The translations under genes and the position numbers were made by a program. Under the pieces are notes generated by a model. The model was not told where the DNA came from and did no database searches. It saw nothing but the letters and a program-made list of their open reading frames with translations. From NCBI GenBank assembly GCA_016713535.1, contig JADJOY010000022.1, positions 124,001 through 188,000 of the forward strand: DNA of 64,000 nt. Reading direction: 5' to 3'. Shown in pieces: positions 49,239 to 59,268 of this stretch (within the stretch, counting starts at the first letter, position 1; each line of letters starts with the position of its first letter). This DNA comes from Deltaproteobacteria bacterium (GTDB lineage Bacteria > JADJOY01).

Positions 49239-50756
49239 ATGAGCAGCGAACCGCGTTCGCCACGAAACATCACGGTCAGGTCCACTGTTCGAACCGGAGC
49301 GTCATCCCTGGGCGACGAAACGCGCTTCCGTTCGCTCGGCGTGTCACTGCTATTCGGGGTGGGGCTGGCCTTTGTAGCGCTCGGAGCGCCCAGTCCAGCG
49401 GCGGCGCAGAGCGGACCGTTCTTCGACGAGTTCGCGACCTCGGCTCGAACTGGCGGAATGGGGCAAGCGTTCACAGGCCTCGCCGATGACCCGTCGGCGG
49501 CCTACTACAACCCCGGCGGACTCGGGTTCGTCGCCGATCAGACTTACATCGGCTGGCACTACTCGAAGCCGCGGCTCGACTTGAACTACAGAGGATCCAG
49601 CCAAGGCGGACGTCCACTTCGACGTGCCGCCCACTCGTGGCTTGTCAGTCGGAAAGACCAGTCACCTGGCGCCGGCCGGGCTTCGCGAGGAGTTTCCATG
49701 GCTGGAGGCGTTCCACTGGGGCGGTGCGGTGTTCCTGAGCCTCCCAGAGATCAACAGCTTCCGTAGCTACGCCGACGAAACGACCCCGTACTTCTTCCGA
49801 TACGACACGCGGCCGGACGTGCTGTCGATTGCGATCTCCGCAGGCTGGCAAGCCCTCGAGTGGCTATCGATCGGCGCGGGAGTGATGACGACGGTCTCGA
49901 GCTTTCAGACCACCGCCGCCAACGTGCGCCTGCCCGAGTTGGTGTGCGCGATCATCGAAAACCCTCCTCCGCAATGTGGCGAGTTTCCGCAGCCTGATCC
50001 GACGAAGGGCCTGGATTTGTCGCTCCAGCAACGCTTACCCGCGGAGCTGACTCCGGTGGCCGGACTTCTCGTCAAGGTGCCGACCCCGTTCCTCGCGTCG
50101 GCGACGAGTCTTGGCTTCTCGTGGCGCGGTGAGATCGGAAACGATTTCGGAACCGGCCCGGAAACCACTTCGTTCGGATACCGGGATCCCGAGACGGGCG
50201 TCTTCGTGCCCATCATTCCGAAGCCCGGGCAGCCGCCGCCGGTCATCCCGATCATCAACTTCATTGGCTTCTCTCCTCAGCAGTACAGCTTCGGCATTGG
50301 CCTCCACCCCACCGCCGACCTAACCGTCGACGTCGATGGCACGTACAAGATCTGGAGTGCGTTCCGTCAGTTCCAAGAGACCAAACCCGATCCGCCGTTC
50401 GAGGATCGGTTCGTTCCCCGGATCGGCGCCGAGTACCGGATCCCCTTCCCGATCGAACACTGGCTCCTCGGCTCCGCGAGGTCCACCTGCGCGCCGGCTA
50501 CACGTACGAGCCGACGCCGAATCCATCTCTCGACGGTCGTACCAACATCCTCGACTCGAACCAGCACGTCGTGGCGGGCGGCATCGGCATTGGAACCCGG
50601 TTCATCGAGGCGGCGAACCTGCGTCTCGATCTCTTCTATCAGGTTCACCTGCTCCAGGATCGAGCACGACGCAACGACCTGGATGCCACGTGGGGACGGT
50701 ACGAGTTCGGCGGCGACGTGTGGAGCTTCGGGATGGAGGGGAACGTTGACTGGTGA
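49239..50756 (+). CDS. Outer-membrane hydrocarbon/fatty-acid transporter, FadL/OmpP1-like, copy 1 (two frameshifts)
   Basis: After a signal peptide ending near AAAQSG the protein shows the FadL/TodX N-terminal plug motif SARTGGMGQAFTGLADDPSA then AYYNPGGL, followed by beta strands. Frame changes near nt 49590 and 50473 interrupt it; the latter restores RAGYTYEPTPNPSLDGR. Length about 505. It ends in a C-terminal aromatic residue (W) as in outer-membrane barrels. FadL-type channels let hydrophobic compounds across the outer membrane. The gene overlaps its paralogue by 11 bp. Confidence 0.85.
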
Positions 50757-52179
50757 CCGCACACGCGGGAGTCGCGTCGTGGCGATCCTCCTCCTGGTCG
50801 TCGCAGCGGGGCCAGCGGGCCGGTCGCATGCGCAGACCGGCATTCCGTTCGACGAATACGGGGCGGGGGCACGCAGCTCCGCCATGGGGCAGGCGTTCAC
50901 CGGGATCGCCGACGACCCCTCTGCCGCCTATTACAACCCGGCGGGACTCGCGTGGGCGCCGGTTACCACGGCAATCGGCTTCCGATATGCAAAGCCGGTC
51001 ACGAGTTACACGAGCTCGTGCCTGATCGCGCGTTCCGGTGCCTGCCCCTCGATCGGCATCACCGATCCGATCCCCTCCGAACCACCACCGATCCCGCTGC
51101 ACGTCGACTTCAACTCTCCGTCGGTCACCGCGCTCACGATCAACACGATCTCGGCGCTCGACTATGACGCCGTCAACGCGAAGCTGCCCTGGCTCAAACC
51201 GCTGACCTTCGGTGCGGCGGTGATGCTCGCGCTCCCGGACCTCAACACTTTCTCGACCTTCCCCGACATCGGGGAGCCGTATTTCTTCCGCTTCGACACG
51301 CGGCCGGACGTGCTCTCGATCGCGCTCTCGATGGCGTACGCGTTCGGAGACTGGGTCTCGGTCGGAGCCGGCATACTCCCGACGATCAATAGCCTGCAGT
51401 CGAATACCACCATCGTGACCTTGAACTGCGAGGGCACACCTGTCGATCTCGGCATCGAGCAGACGGGCCGGGTCGTCGTGACGCCGATCGCAGGAATTCT
51501 GGTACGGCCCCACGTCCTCGACCTCGAGAACCTTCTCAGCATCGGCTTCTCGTACCGAGGCGAGATCAAGAACGTGTTCGGAACCGGTCCGACCCACCTC
51601 ATCTACGGAACCGTGGACGAGAATGGCGTGTTCAATCCGCTCCCTGGGCTCGACGCCTTCGTGGTGAACGCGAGTGGCTACGCCCCGGAGCAGTTCACCC
51701 TGGGGATCGGAGTTCATCCGGCCGAACGGATGGTGATTGGCATCGACGTCACACAGAAGCAGTGGTCCGGGTGGCATTACTGGCTCGATCGACCACCAGA
51801 GCCGAACTTCGACAACGTCTTCGTCTACCGTGTCGGCGGCGAGTACATGTTCCCGATGTACGAGGACGTGGCGCTGCCGGCGACCGTACTGAGCGGGCTG
51901 ACCGTGCGTCTCGGCTACTACTACGAGCCAAGCCCGCAGCGGGATGCGACCCTCGACGGTCGCCAAAACATCCTCGATAGCAACCAGCACGTCGTATCGG
52001 CCGGCCTGGGCATCGGAACGCAGGTCATGAAGCGCTTCAACATCCGATACGACCTCCTGTTCCAAATGCACATGCTCGAATCGCGTACCACCGAGAACAC
52101 GGGTGACAGCCGTTTTGGCCCGCTCACCGCCAAGGGCAACGTCTACGACTTCGGGCTAGAAGTCAGCTTCGAGTTCTGA
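50746..52179 (+). CDS. Outer-membrane hydrocarbon/fatty-acid transporter, FadL/OmpP1-like, copy 2
   Basis: The 477-residue protein repeats the whole arrangement of copy 1: SARSSAMGQAFTGIADD-like start, SAAYYNPAGLAW, the RPDVLSIALS segment, SFSYRGEIKNVFGTGPTH, and the ending YDFGLEVSFEF with the terminal Phe of outer-membrane barrels. A signal peptide (LLLVVAAGPAGRSHA) is intact. TTG 50746 with GGAGGG five bases upstream is the start; it overlaps the first copy's stop. The pair is a tandem duplication with diverged loops. Confidence 0.85.
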   Translation: MTGDRTRGSRVVAILLLVVAAGPAGRSHAQTGIPFDEYGAGARSSAMGQAFTGIADDPSAAYYNPAGLAWAPVTTAIGFRYAKPVTSYTSSCLIARSGACPSIGITDPIPSEPPPIPLHVDFNSPSVTALTINTISALDYDAVNAKLPWLKPLTFGAAVMLALPDLNTFSTFPDIGEPYFFRFDTRPDVLSIALSMAYAFGDWVSVGAGILPTINSLQSNTTIVTLNCEGTPVDLGIEQTGRVVVTPIAGILVRPHVLDLENLLSIGFSYRGEIKNVFGTGPTHLIYGTVDENGVFNPLPGLDAFVVNASGYAPEQFTLGIGVHPAERMVIGIDVTQKQWSGWHYWLDRPPEPNFDNVFVYRVGGEYMFPMYEDVALPATVLSGLTVRLGYYYEPSPQRDATLDGRQNILDSNQHVVSAGLGIGTQVMKRFNIRYDLLFQMHMLESRTTENTGDSRFGPLTAKGNVYDFGLEVSFEF

Positions 52180-52213
52180 TCGCGCTGGCGCGCGTCGACC
52201 CCGATAGCACGAC

Positions 52214-53476
52214 GTGACACCCCGGGCGGCTCGCGGGAAGACCGTGGTCAAAGCCGGGGCCTGGCTAGCGATCGTGGCGATCGCTGGCGTCAACGCTTGT
52301 GGATCCGGCCAGCCAAGCGGCGCAACCGCTGGTGACTGCCGTCCCCCGCCGCCAGGGACCCGCACCGGCAACCTCGCACTACGGAGAGTCGCGACCGGAT
52401 TCGCGCGTCCGGTCGACCTCGCGCCATTTCCTGGCGCGGGGCGTCGCTGGCTGATCGCCACCCAAGATGGCGCGATCCGCCTAGCCTCCGAGTCGGGATC
52501 GGACTCGGAGTTCTTGGATCTACGCTCCGCCGTCACCGTGGACCACGATTCCGGCCTCCTCGCCGTAGCTCTCGATCCCCACTTCCCCGCCGATTCACGC
52601 GTGTTCGTGCGCTACTCGATCGACTCGCCGCGCCAGACGGTGCTCGACGAGTTCCGGGTTCCACCAGACGACCCCACCCGCGTCGACACGGCAAGCGGAC
52701 GACGCCTCGTGGCAATCGGCCGCGACACGCTCGGCCACGACGGCGGGAGCATCCTGTTCGGACCCGACGGCTTTCTCTACGTGACCGTCGGCGACGGCGG
52801 CCCGCTCGGCGACCCGAAGCGGAAAGCGCAGGATCTCGGCAAGCTCTCCGGCAAGGTCCTGCGACTCGACGTGGACAATGGCGATCCCTACCGGATTCCC
52901 GACTCGAATCCCTTCGTCGCGAAGCCTGGTGCGCGAGCCGAGATCTGGGCATCCGGATTTCGGAACCCATGGCGAGCCAGCTTCGATCGCGAGAACGGCG
53001 ACCTGTGGATAGCCGACGTCGGCGAGAACGAGCGCGAGGAGATCGACCGGGTCGAGGGCGGCTCGGCCGGCGGCCTCAACTTCGGCTGGAGCCGGTTCGA
53101 GGGAACGAAGTGCTTCGACGCGACGGCAGGCTGCGACTCCACCGGGCTGACGCCGCCGGCCCTCGAATACGAGCACATGGAGCCAGGGGGAGCGCCGCAG
53201 GGCGGACCATGTGCAGTCGTGGGTGGCCCGGTGTATCGCGGGTGTGCGATCCCCGAACTTCGCGGTGCCTACTTCTACGGTGACTTCTGCGCTGGCTTCG
53301 TGAAGTCGATCCATTACCGAGATGGTGCGATCACGGACGAGCACGACTGGTCCGACTCCTTTCGCAGGAGCGGCCTCGACTCCGTCTCGGCGTTCGCCGC
53401 CGATACGGACGGCGAACTCTACGTGGTCGACTACGCGGACGGCGACGTATTCCGGATCGTCGCCGAGGGCTCGTGA
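52214..53476 (+). CDS. PQQ-dependent sugar dehydrogenase-like lipoprotein (sorbosone/glucose DH family)
   Basis: The 420-residue protein has a lipobox VNAC near residue 29 and a six-bladed beta-propeller of the soluble GDH/YliI type. Motifs include GLLAVALDPHF near 115, HDGGSILFGPDGFLYVTVGDGG near 178 (catalytic His), ASGFRNPWRASFD near 243, and GWSRFEGTKC near 293. Such proteins oxidise sugars or alcohols outside the cytoplasm with PQQ. It follows the FadL pair by 34 bp. Substrate unknown; PQQ genes are not in the window. Confidence 0.85.
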   Translation: MTPRAARGKTVVKAGAWLAIVAIAGVNACGSGQPSGATAGDCRPPPPGTRTGNLALRRVATGFARPVDLAPFPGAGRRWLIATQDGAIRLASESGSDSEFLDLRSAVTVDHDSGLLAVALDPHFPADSRVFVRYSIDSPRQTVLDEFRVPPDDPTRVDTASGRRLVAIGRDTLGHDGGSILFGPDGFLYVTVGDGGPLGDPKRKAQDLGKLSGKVLRLDVDNGDPYRIPDSNPFVAKPGARAEIWASGFRNPWRASFDRENGDLWIADVGENEREEIDRVEGGSAGGLNFGWSRFEGTKCFDATAGCDSTGLTPPALEYEHMEPGGAPQGGPCAVVGGPVYRGCAIPELRGAYFYGDFCAGFVKSIHYRDGAITDEHDWSDSFRRSGLDSVSAFAADTDGELYVVDYADGDVFRIVAEGS

Positions 53477-53483
53477 GCTCGGG

Positions 53484-54296
53484 CTACTTGCTCTTACGGG
53501 AAAAGAAGAGCTTCTGGGCGTTCGCGTAGAGGAACTTGTCGATCACGCCGTCGCGAAGCTTGAGCTCCTGGGCCTCCTGAAGGCACCGATCCATCGCCAG
53601 CACGGGATGGTCCGACGCGAACATGATCTTGTCCTGGCCGCGGGTGTTCATGAACTGGATCAACTCGGGCGGGAAGTACTTGGGGGCGTACGCGGACGTC
53701 ATCATGTGCAGGTTCGCGTACTTCAGCATCAGCCGGATGGCGACGTTCCACCATGGATCAGCGCCGTGGGCCATGACCAGCTTGAGCTCGGGAAAAAAGA
53801 GACACACTTCGTCGAGATAGATCGGATCCTGGCACTTCGCTGGCGCCGGAGGGCCCGGAATGCCAGTGTTCACCGAGACCGGGAGGTCCAGCTCGATGCA
53901 CTTGGCATAGATCGGGTAGTAGACGCGGTCGTCCGGCGGTAAATTGATCATGAAGGGCGTCACCCGCGCGAGGACCAGGTTCTCGTTCCGGGCCAGCCCG
54001 TCGAGGATCCGCACGGCCTTCATTCCCTGCCGCGGGTCGAGGTACACCGAGAGCCCGAAGCGGTCCGGGTGCTTGCGTGCGAAGTCGAGCACGCGATCCT
54101 CGAGATTGTCTCCGACGCATGTCACGATCGCCTTCTCGACGCCGATCCGATCCATCAGATCCAGCGTCTCGGGGATCTCCCAGTTCTTGAACATCTGCTC
54201 GGCACGCTTGAAGTAATCCTCGGCCACCCGGACCAGGAAATCCGGCTTGCCGAGAGCGCCCATGTTGACGTTCACGAAGGCATCGATCGCACGCAT
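53484..54296 (-). CDS. Amidohydrolase family protein (amidohydrolase 2)
   Basis: The 270-residue TIM-barrel protein begins with a metal-box-like AIDAFVNVN (HxH replaced by FxN). The later metal ligands are in VMAHGADPWW near residue 175 and the terminal MFASDHPVLAMDR near 228. These are the marks of ACMSD-type amidohydrolases, which decarboxylate or hydrolyse ring-cleavage products. The altered first motif may change metal binding. It is tail-to-tail with the PQQ dehydrogenase and precedes an SDR on the same strand in catabolic order. Confidence 0.8.
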   Translation of the reverse strand: MRAIDAFVNVNMGALGKPDFLVRVAEDYFKRAEQMFKNWEIPETLDLMDRIGVEKAIVTCVGDNLEDRVLDFARKHPDRFGLSVYLDPRQGMKAVRILDGLARNENLVLARVTPFMINLPPDDRVYYPIYAKCIELDLPVSVNTGIPGPPAPAKCQDPIYLDEVCLFFPELKLVMAHGADPWWNVAIRLMLKYANLHMMTSAYAPKYFPPELIQFMNTRGQDKIMFASDHPVLAMDRCLQEAQELKLRDGVIDKFLYANAQKLFFSRKSK

Positions 54297-54320
54297 CTTC
54301 GTCCTCCCCTCACCGCTCGT

Positions 54321-55232
54321 TCAAATGCTCACCGGCTCCAGCGGTGCCGCACCTGCGACGAGCTCCTCGATCACGGGGCCGAGCTCTGCCGGGCGCCAGC
54401 GCTCTGCCTTTTGTCGCGTCGGCCCGCGCCGCCAGCCATCCGCCAGGGTGATCCGCCCACCCGATACCTCGAAGACTCGTCCCGTCACCCCGGCGGACTC
54501 ACGGCTACCGAGCCAGACCACCAGCGGAGACATGTTCTCAGGGGCCAGAAAATCGAAGGTACCGTCGTCGATCTCGACCTTGTCGAAGCCGATGCTCTCG
54601 GTCATCCGGGTACGAGCGGTCGGCGCGATCGCATTCACCGTGATGCCGTACCGAGACAGCTCCTTGGCAGCGATCACCGTGAATGCCGCGATGCCCGCCT
54701 TCGCCGCGCCGTAATTGCTTTGTCCCGGGTTCCCGAAGATCCCGGAAACGGAGGCGGTGTTGATGATCCGGGCCTCGACCGGCTGCCCCGCCTTCGCGCG
54801 GTCTCGCCAGTGCTCGGCGGCGAAGTGACTAGGGCCGAAGGTCCCCTTGAGATGGACGCGGATGACGGCATCCCATTCGGACTCCGTCATGTTGACCAGC
54901 ATCCTGTCCCGCAGGATCCCGGCGTTGTTCACGAGCACGTCCAGCCGACCAAAGTGCTCGACGGCCGATCGAACGAGCCGCGAGGCGCCATCCCACGACG
55001 CGACGTCGTCGCCGTTGACGATGGCCGCTCCACCGCCCGCGCGGATGCTATCGACGACCTCGCCAGCCGGACCACCGGAGGATCCGGACCCGTCTACGTC
55101 CGCTCCGATGTCGTTCACGACGACCTGGGCGCCCTCGCCGGCAAACATCAGAGCGTGCGCGCGGCCGATGCCGCGCCCAGCGCCCGTCACGATGACTACT
55201 CGCCCTTCGCAGATACCTGCCGCCACATCCAC
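54321..55232 (-). CDS. Short-chain dehydrogenase, MFE-2/HSD17B4-like
   Basis: The 303-residue SDR has the cofactor loop VTGAGRGIGRAHAL near residue 15, NNAGILRDRM near 105 and the catalytic YGAAKAGI near 178. The insertion with VVVNDIGADVDGSG after strand 2 is the mark of the (3R)-hydroxyacyl-CoA dehydrogenase part of multifunctional beta-oxidation enzyme 2. An additional C-terminal segment of about 40 residues follows the fold. It probably oxidises 3-hydroxyacyl-CoA or steroid/aromatic intermediates together with the thiolase and hydratase nearby. Confidence 0.85.
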   Translation of the reverse strand: MDVAAGICEGRVVIVTGAGRGIGRAHALMFAGEGAQVVVNDIGADVDGSGSSGGPAGEVVDSIRAGGGAAIVNGDDVASWDGASRLVRSAVEHFGRLDVLVNNAGILRDRMLVNMTESEWDAVIRVHLKGTFGPSHFAAEHWRDRAKAGQPVEARIINTASVSGIFGNPGQSNYGAAKAGIAAFTVIAAKELSRYGITVNAIAPTARTRMTESIGFDKVEIDDGTFDFLAPENMSPLVVWLGSRESAGVTGRVFEVSGGRITLADGWRRGPTRQKAERWRPAELGPVIEELVAGAAPLEPVSI

Positions 55233-55317
55233 CTCCAGCGAAGCCGCGTGAGACTAGAACACGTTTCAATCGCGGACAAGCGGGTTGTCGGTCGACGTCT
55301 AGTGACGCGTGAGAGCG

Positions 55318-56009
55318 TCAGGAGTAGCGATCGTCACGCCACGGGCATGCGGTCGAGTAGCCACGCTGCTCCCAGAACCCAGGGCTGTCCGCCTCCAGCC
55401 ACTCGATCCGCTCGATCCACTTGGCGCCTTTCCAGGCGTAAAGCTGCGGCGTGATCATGCGAACGGGACCACCGTGTTCCCGCGCCAGGGGGATTCCATC
55501 CACACGGTGGGCGAGGAGCACGTCGGGCTCGAGGGCCTCGACGAGCGCGATGTTGGTCGAGTAGCCGTCGTACGCATGGCCCATCGCGTGACTCGCGCCC
55601 GCACTCGGACGAGCCAGAGCAGCGACGTCCGCGAAGCGCACCCCGACCCACGCCATGTCCATCTTCGACCAGGTGGTCACGCAGTGGAGCCCGATGAAAT
55701 CATTCCACGAGAGCGTCACCGCGTTCTCGACGGCGCCGTCGATTCGCAGCGTCCAGCGCTCGAGAGGCACGGCCGGATGATGACCCAGATCGAGGACCGG
55801 CCACTTCTCGACCGGGTGCTGACCGATCGGGAGCTTCGGCATGCCGTGTCGGTTCGACCACCACCGCCTAAGGGCTCGGCATCGGACACCGACGGGGTCG
55901 CCTTCATCCTCGCCTCGAACCTGGCGCGTAGCTTCGTCCGCGCGGCTAACGATCTGTTCGAGCTTCCCCTCGCCTTCCGCCATGTCGCCCTCGACTGGTG
56001 ATGCTCCAT
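55318..56009 (-). CDS. Sulfite oxidase-like molybdopterin oxidoreductase (one frameshift)
   Basis: After repair of one missing base near nt 55857 the N-terminal part joins PSVSDAEPLGGGG to PNRHGMPKLPIGQ, giving about 230 residues. The signature LHCVTTWSKMDMAWVGV near residue 120 contains the Cys that binds molybdenum. HGGPVRMITPQLYAWKG near 185 is the molybdopterin-binding loop. It lacks the dimerisation and haem domains of full sulfite oxidase. No signal peptide is seen. Its neighbours are beta-oxidation genes, so the physiological substrate is unclear. Confidence 0.82.
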
Positions 56010-56019
56010 GCATCCACTT

Positions 56020-56801
56020 CTACCGACCGCGGAACCGCGGCTGACGTTTCTCCAGAAACGCCTGCACACCCTCCTGATAGTCGTCGCTCGAAAAGCAGGT
56101 GGCGATCAACTCTTCGACGGCTGTGTCCGAGAGCACACCCGGCGCATGCCGTCGGACCGCGAGTCGGGCGTAGCGCAATGCGAGAGGCGCGTTCCGCGCG
56201 ATCGAGGCCACCCACTCCTTCGTACGCTCGAGCAGATCGACGCTGGGCACCACGCGCTGCACGAGGCCGAGCGCGTGCGCCTCGGGGCCATACACGAACC
56301 GTCCGGTGAGCAGGAGCTCGAGAGCGACGCTCTCACCAGCGACCGCAACGAGTCGCTCGACGGCCTGATGCGGGTACGCGAGGCCCAGCTTGCCCGCAGG
56401 GATTCGAGGAAAGCTTCGTCAGAAGCGATGCGGAGGTCGCACGCGAAAGCGATGAGGCAACCACCGCCGAGACACGGCCCGCCAATCATCGCGATCGACG
56501 GCACCGCGAGTCGCTCGAGCACTCGAATCGTGTCGACGGCACCCTGGTCGTAGCGCCGTGCAAGCCCGGGGTCCGACCGCAGCTGAGCGAACTCACTGAT
56601 ATCGGCGCCAGCGATGAAGTTGCCGGCCGTCCCGGTGATCACGACGGCCCGAACCCCGTCCTGGTTGCCGAGCCACTCGAGCTTGGGCGGGATCTGCTCC
56701 CAGAGCGCGCGGGTCAGCGCACCCCGACTCTCGGGCCGGTCGAGCGTCAGCCAACCGATCGATCCATCGACTCGGGCGTGGAGTGCATCGACCTCGGTCA
56801 T
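56020..56801 (-). CDS. Enoyl-CoA hydratase/isomerase (one frameshift)
   Basis: The crotonase core has VVITGTAGNFIAGADISEF near residue 50, with the oxyanion-hole Gly/Ala region, and IAMIGGPCLGGGCLIAFACD near 95. A single missing base near nt 56408 splits it; the restored segment reads IPAGKLGLAYPHQAVERL. The C-terminal helix ends in FLEKRQPRF. Length about 260. It hydrates 2-enoyl-CoA in beta-oxidation. ATG 56801 follows the ribosome-binding site AAGGAGC. It is divergent from the flavin reductase. Confidence 0.88.
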
Positions 56802-56920
56802 GGGACTGCTCCTTTCGCCGCGGCCACCCACATCCAACTCGCCGCGGGCTGATTCTGCGTCGCACCGGAGAGGTCGGCAATCGCCTGGCGGACTGGCCGT
56901 TCCGCACCCGCTGTGATTCA

Positions 56921-56949
56921 AGCCCGGCCTCTGTCATTCTTGCCGGGCT
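56921..56949. repeat. Inverted repeat AGCCCGGC/GCCGGGCT in a divergent promoter region
   Basis: A perfect 8-bp inverted repeat with a 13-base loop lies in the 179-bp region between the hydratase and the flavin reductase, 32 bp before ATG 56981. It could be an operator or a leader hairpin. Confidence 0.35.
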
Positions 56950-56980
56950 CGAGGTTGCCGCGAACCACCGTGAGGTCCTC

Positions 56981-57487
56981 ATGTCCGAGCCGCCGTCGAT
57001 CGCAGCCGATCAGTTCAAAGCGCTCATGGGCAGCTTCGCCGCCGGTGTCACCGTCGTGACCACCCGGGATCTCCATGGGAACCCCTGGGGGCTGACGGCG
57101 ACGGCCTTCTCGTCACTGTCGCTCGATCCGCCGCTTTGCTTGGTCTGTATCGATCGGCGCACCGCCAGCCACAGACCGCTCGTCGACTCCGGGCGCTTCG
57201 CCGTCAGCATGCTCACCGATCAGCAGCAGGACCTGTCGAACCACTTCGCCAGCAAGCTCTCCGACAAGTTCGCGGGCGTGCCCTGGATCCCCGGCACGGT
57301 CACCGCGATTCCGGTTCTGAGCGAAGCCCTGGCGTGGATGGAGTGCTCGGTGGCCGCCATTCACGACGGTGGCGACCACGACATCTTCGTCGGCCGGATC
57401 CTGAGCGCCCACCTGCGTGACGGGAAGCCCTTGATCTACTGGCGCGGCGCGTACGCCGACCTCACCTCGCGACCCAAGGCCTGGTGA
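56981..57487 (+). CDS. Flavin reductase family protein (HpaC/NADH:flavin type)
   Basis: The 168-residue protein contains FKALMGSFAAGVTVVTT at residue 12, LTATAFSSLSLDPPLCLV near 40, and HDIFVGRILSAH near 143. These are the FMN-binding pattern of small-component flavin reductases. They supply reduced flavin to two-component monooxygenases. No oxygenase gene is present in the window. ATG 56981 follows GAGG. An SDR follows 22 bp after its stop. Confidence 0.88.
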   Translation: MSEPPSIAADQFKALMGSFAAGVTVVTTRDLHGNPWGLTATAFSSLSLDPPLCLVCIDRRTASHRPLVDSGRFAVSMLTDQQQDLSNHFASKLSDKFAGVPWIPGTVTAIPVLSEALAWMECSVAAIHDGGDHDIFVGRILSAHLRDGKPLIYWRGAYADLTSRPKAW

Positions 57488-57509
57488 ACCCCACGCAGGA
57501 GGTGTCCTC

Positions 57510-58280
57510 GTGACGATGTCCGGTCGTGTGCACGGGAGGGTTGCGCTAGTCACCGGCGCAGCGTCGGGGCTCGGCGCTGCATCGGCGACGGCGCTGGCGA
57601 GAGAGGGCGCGCGGGTCCTCCTGACCGACGTCCAGGACGATCCGGGACAGGCACTCGCGACGTCGCTCGGCGAAGCCGCGCGCTACACCCGGCTCGACGT
57701 GACGCAGGAGGAGGACTGGTGTCGTGCGATCGGCTTCGCGATCGCGACGTTCGGTGCGCTCCACGTCCTCGTCAACAACGCCGGGATCGGAATGCTCGCC
57801 GACGTCGAGTCGACCTCACTCGAAGATTGGCGCCGCGTCCACGCCGTCAACCTCGACGGTACGTTTCTGGGGTGCAAGCACGCAATTCCCGCGATCCGAG
57901 CGAGCGGCGGCGGATCGATCATCAACGTCTCGTCGATCTCCGGAATCGTCGCCGGCCACAACCTCGCGGCCTACAATTCGAGCAAGGCTGCCGTCCGTCA
58001 CCTCACCAAGTCCGTCGCCCTTCACTGCGCGCGCACTGGCTCGCGGATCCGCTGCAACTCGATCCACCCGACCTTCGTCGCGACACCGATCCTCGACGCA
58101 ATGCTCCAGGCGACCGCCGACCCCGAAGCGGCCCGCCGTAAGCTCGCGTCCCAGATCCCGCTCGGTGCGATCGGCGAACCCGACGACATCGCGTTCGCGG
58201 TGGTGTACCTCGCATCGGACGAGTCGAAGCTGATGACGGGCGCCGAGCTGGTCCTCGACGGCGGGCTGTCGGCCCGATGA
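57510..58280 (+). CDS. Short-chain dehydrogenase/reductase
   Basis: The 256-residue classical SDR has VTGAASGLGAASAT near residue 13, NNAGIG near 88, catalytic Ser in INVSSISG near 138, and YNSSKAAV near 152, with the C-terminal GAELVLDGG. The Asp in LLTDVQDD after strand 2 indicates NAD(H) preference. It resembles hydroxysteroid/hydroxyacyl-CoA dehydrogenases. GGAGG lies 9 bases before GTG 57510. It is co-transcribed with the flavin reductase. Confidence 0.88.
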   Translation: MTMSGRVHGRVALVTGAASGLGAASATALAREGARVLLTDVQDDPGQALATSLGEAARYTRLDVTQEEDWCRAIGFAIATFGALHVLVNNAGIGMLADVESTSLEDWRRVHAVNLDGTFLGCKHAIPAIRASGGGSIINVSSISGIVAGHNLAAYNSSKAAVRHLTKSVALHCARTGSRIRCNSIHPTFVATPILDAMLQATADPEAARRKLASQIPLGAIGEPDDIAFAVVYLASDESKLMTGAELVLDGGLSAR

Positions 58281-58363
58281 GACCACCCCGACCCGGTTAG
58301 GCTGTTCCCGGGGGACCAAAGGTGGTTGCGCCCGCCTCGTCAGAGGTGGGATAAGAGGTCGCT

Positions 58364-59187
58364 ATGAACCGAACCACCCTTCGATCGACGCTCATCGCAT
58401 TCGCGACCGCCTTCCTCCTCGCCAACGTCGCCACGGCGTTTGAAGAGGTCCGGGGCCCCTCGACTCGGATCCGAAGCTGCCGACGATCCCGGAACCGGGT
58501 GACATCCAGCTCTCGCCGGACGAGTGGGCGCAGGTCCAGAAGGGCGAAATCGTCGTGCAGATCATCGAGCGCAGCTCGGAGGATCGGCAGGCCCGCGCGA
58601 TCGGCTACCTCAAGCACAACCCGAGTCAGCTCTTCGACGTCGCCACCGACTCCACCCTCGCACCTCGGCTCGTGCCGGAGGTCAGGAAGGTCGAAGTTCT
58701 GGAGCGCTCGAGCGGCTACAAGCGGTTCCACGGCGAGGCCGACTTCTCGATGGTGCTACCGATGTTCCAGTACACGATGTTGTCTGCATACAACGACACG
58801 CGCACCGGCCAAGCCTGGACCCAGGTCAAGGGCGATCTCGACAAGAACGAGGGCAGCCACGCGTTCTTCTGGGATCCGCAGCGCAAGGAGACGCTGGCGG
58901 TCTTCACCTACGACATGGCACTGAAGGGCATCCTCAGCATCGTGCCCGAGTGGGTCGTGATCCGGATCGCGAGCCGCACCCTCCCTGACTTTCTCCACAA
59001 CCTCGACAGCATCATCGACACCGTCTACGCCGAGGACGTCCCCCGCGCCGAGCGGGTAGCGCTGGAGTGGAAGGGGCTATCCGGACGCCTCGAAGGCGGC
59101 CAGCTCGCGAGCCGGGTCTGGCAGGGTCCGATCGCAGTCGCGTCGAGGGCGAGCAAGGCGCCGGCGGCAGCGACCCCAGACGAGTAG
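58364..59187 (+). CDS. Secreted START-like/SRPBCC lipid-binding protein (one frameshift)
   Basis: A signal peptide ([17 protein letters not shown]) is followed by a domain with the pattern [35 protein letters not shown] and [11 protein letters not shown]. This is like the polyketide cyclase/START superfamily, a helix-grip fold binding hydrophobic ligands. One base is missing near nt 58458 in a CCCC run; repaired length is about 274. It lies downstream of the SDR, before a terminator shared with the thiolase. A periplasmic carrier of lipids or steroids fits the neighbourhood (inference). Confidence 0.65.
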
Positions 59188-59227
59188 CTCGGCTCTTCGT
59201 CGGCCCCGCCGCGGGGGCGACGAAGCC

Positions 59228-59264
59228 AAACGGCCTGGCTGGATCCATCCAGCCAGGCCGTTTT
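59228..59264. terminator. Bidirectional intrinsic terminator
   Basis: AAACGGCCTGGCTGGAT and its exact complement form a 17-bp stem with a two-base loop, followed by T on the plus strand and by a run of T on the minus strand (AAA on plus). It separates the START-like gene from the convergent thiolase and suits both. Confidence 0.85.
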
Positions 59265-59268
59265 GATT

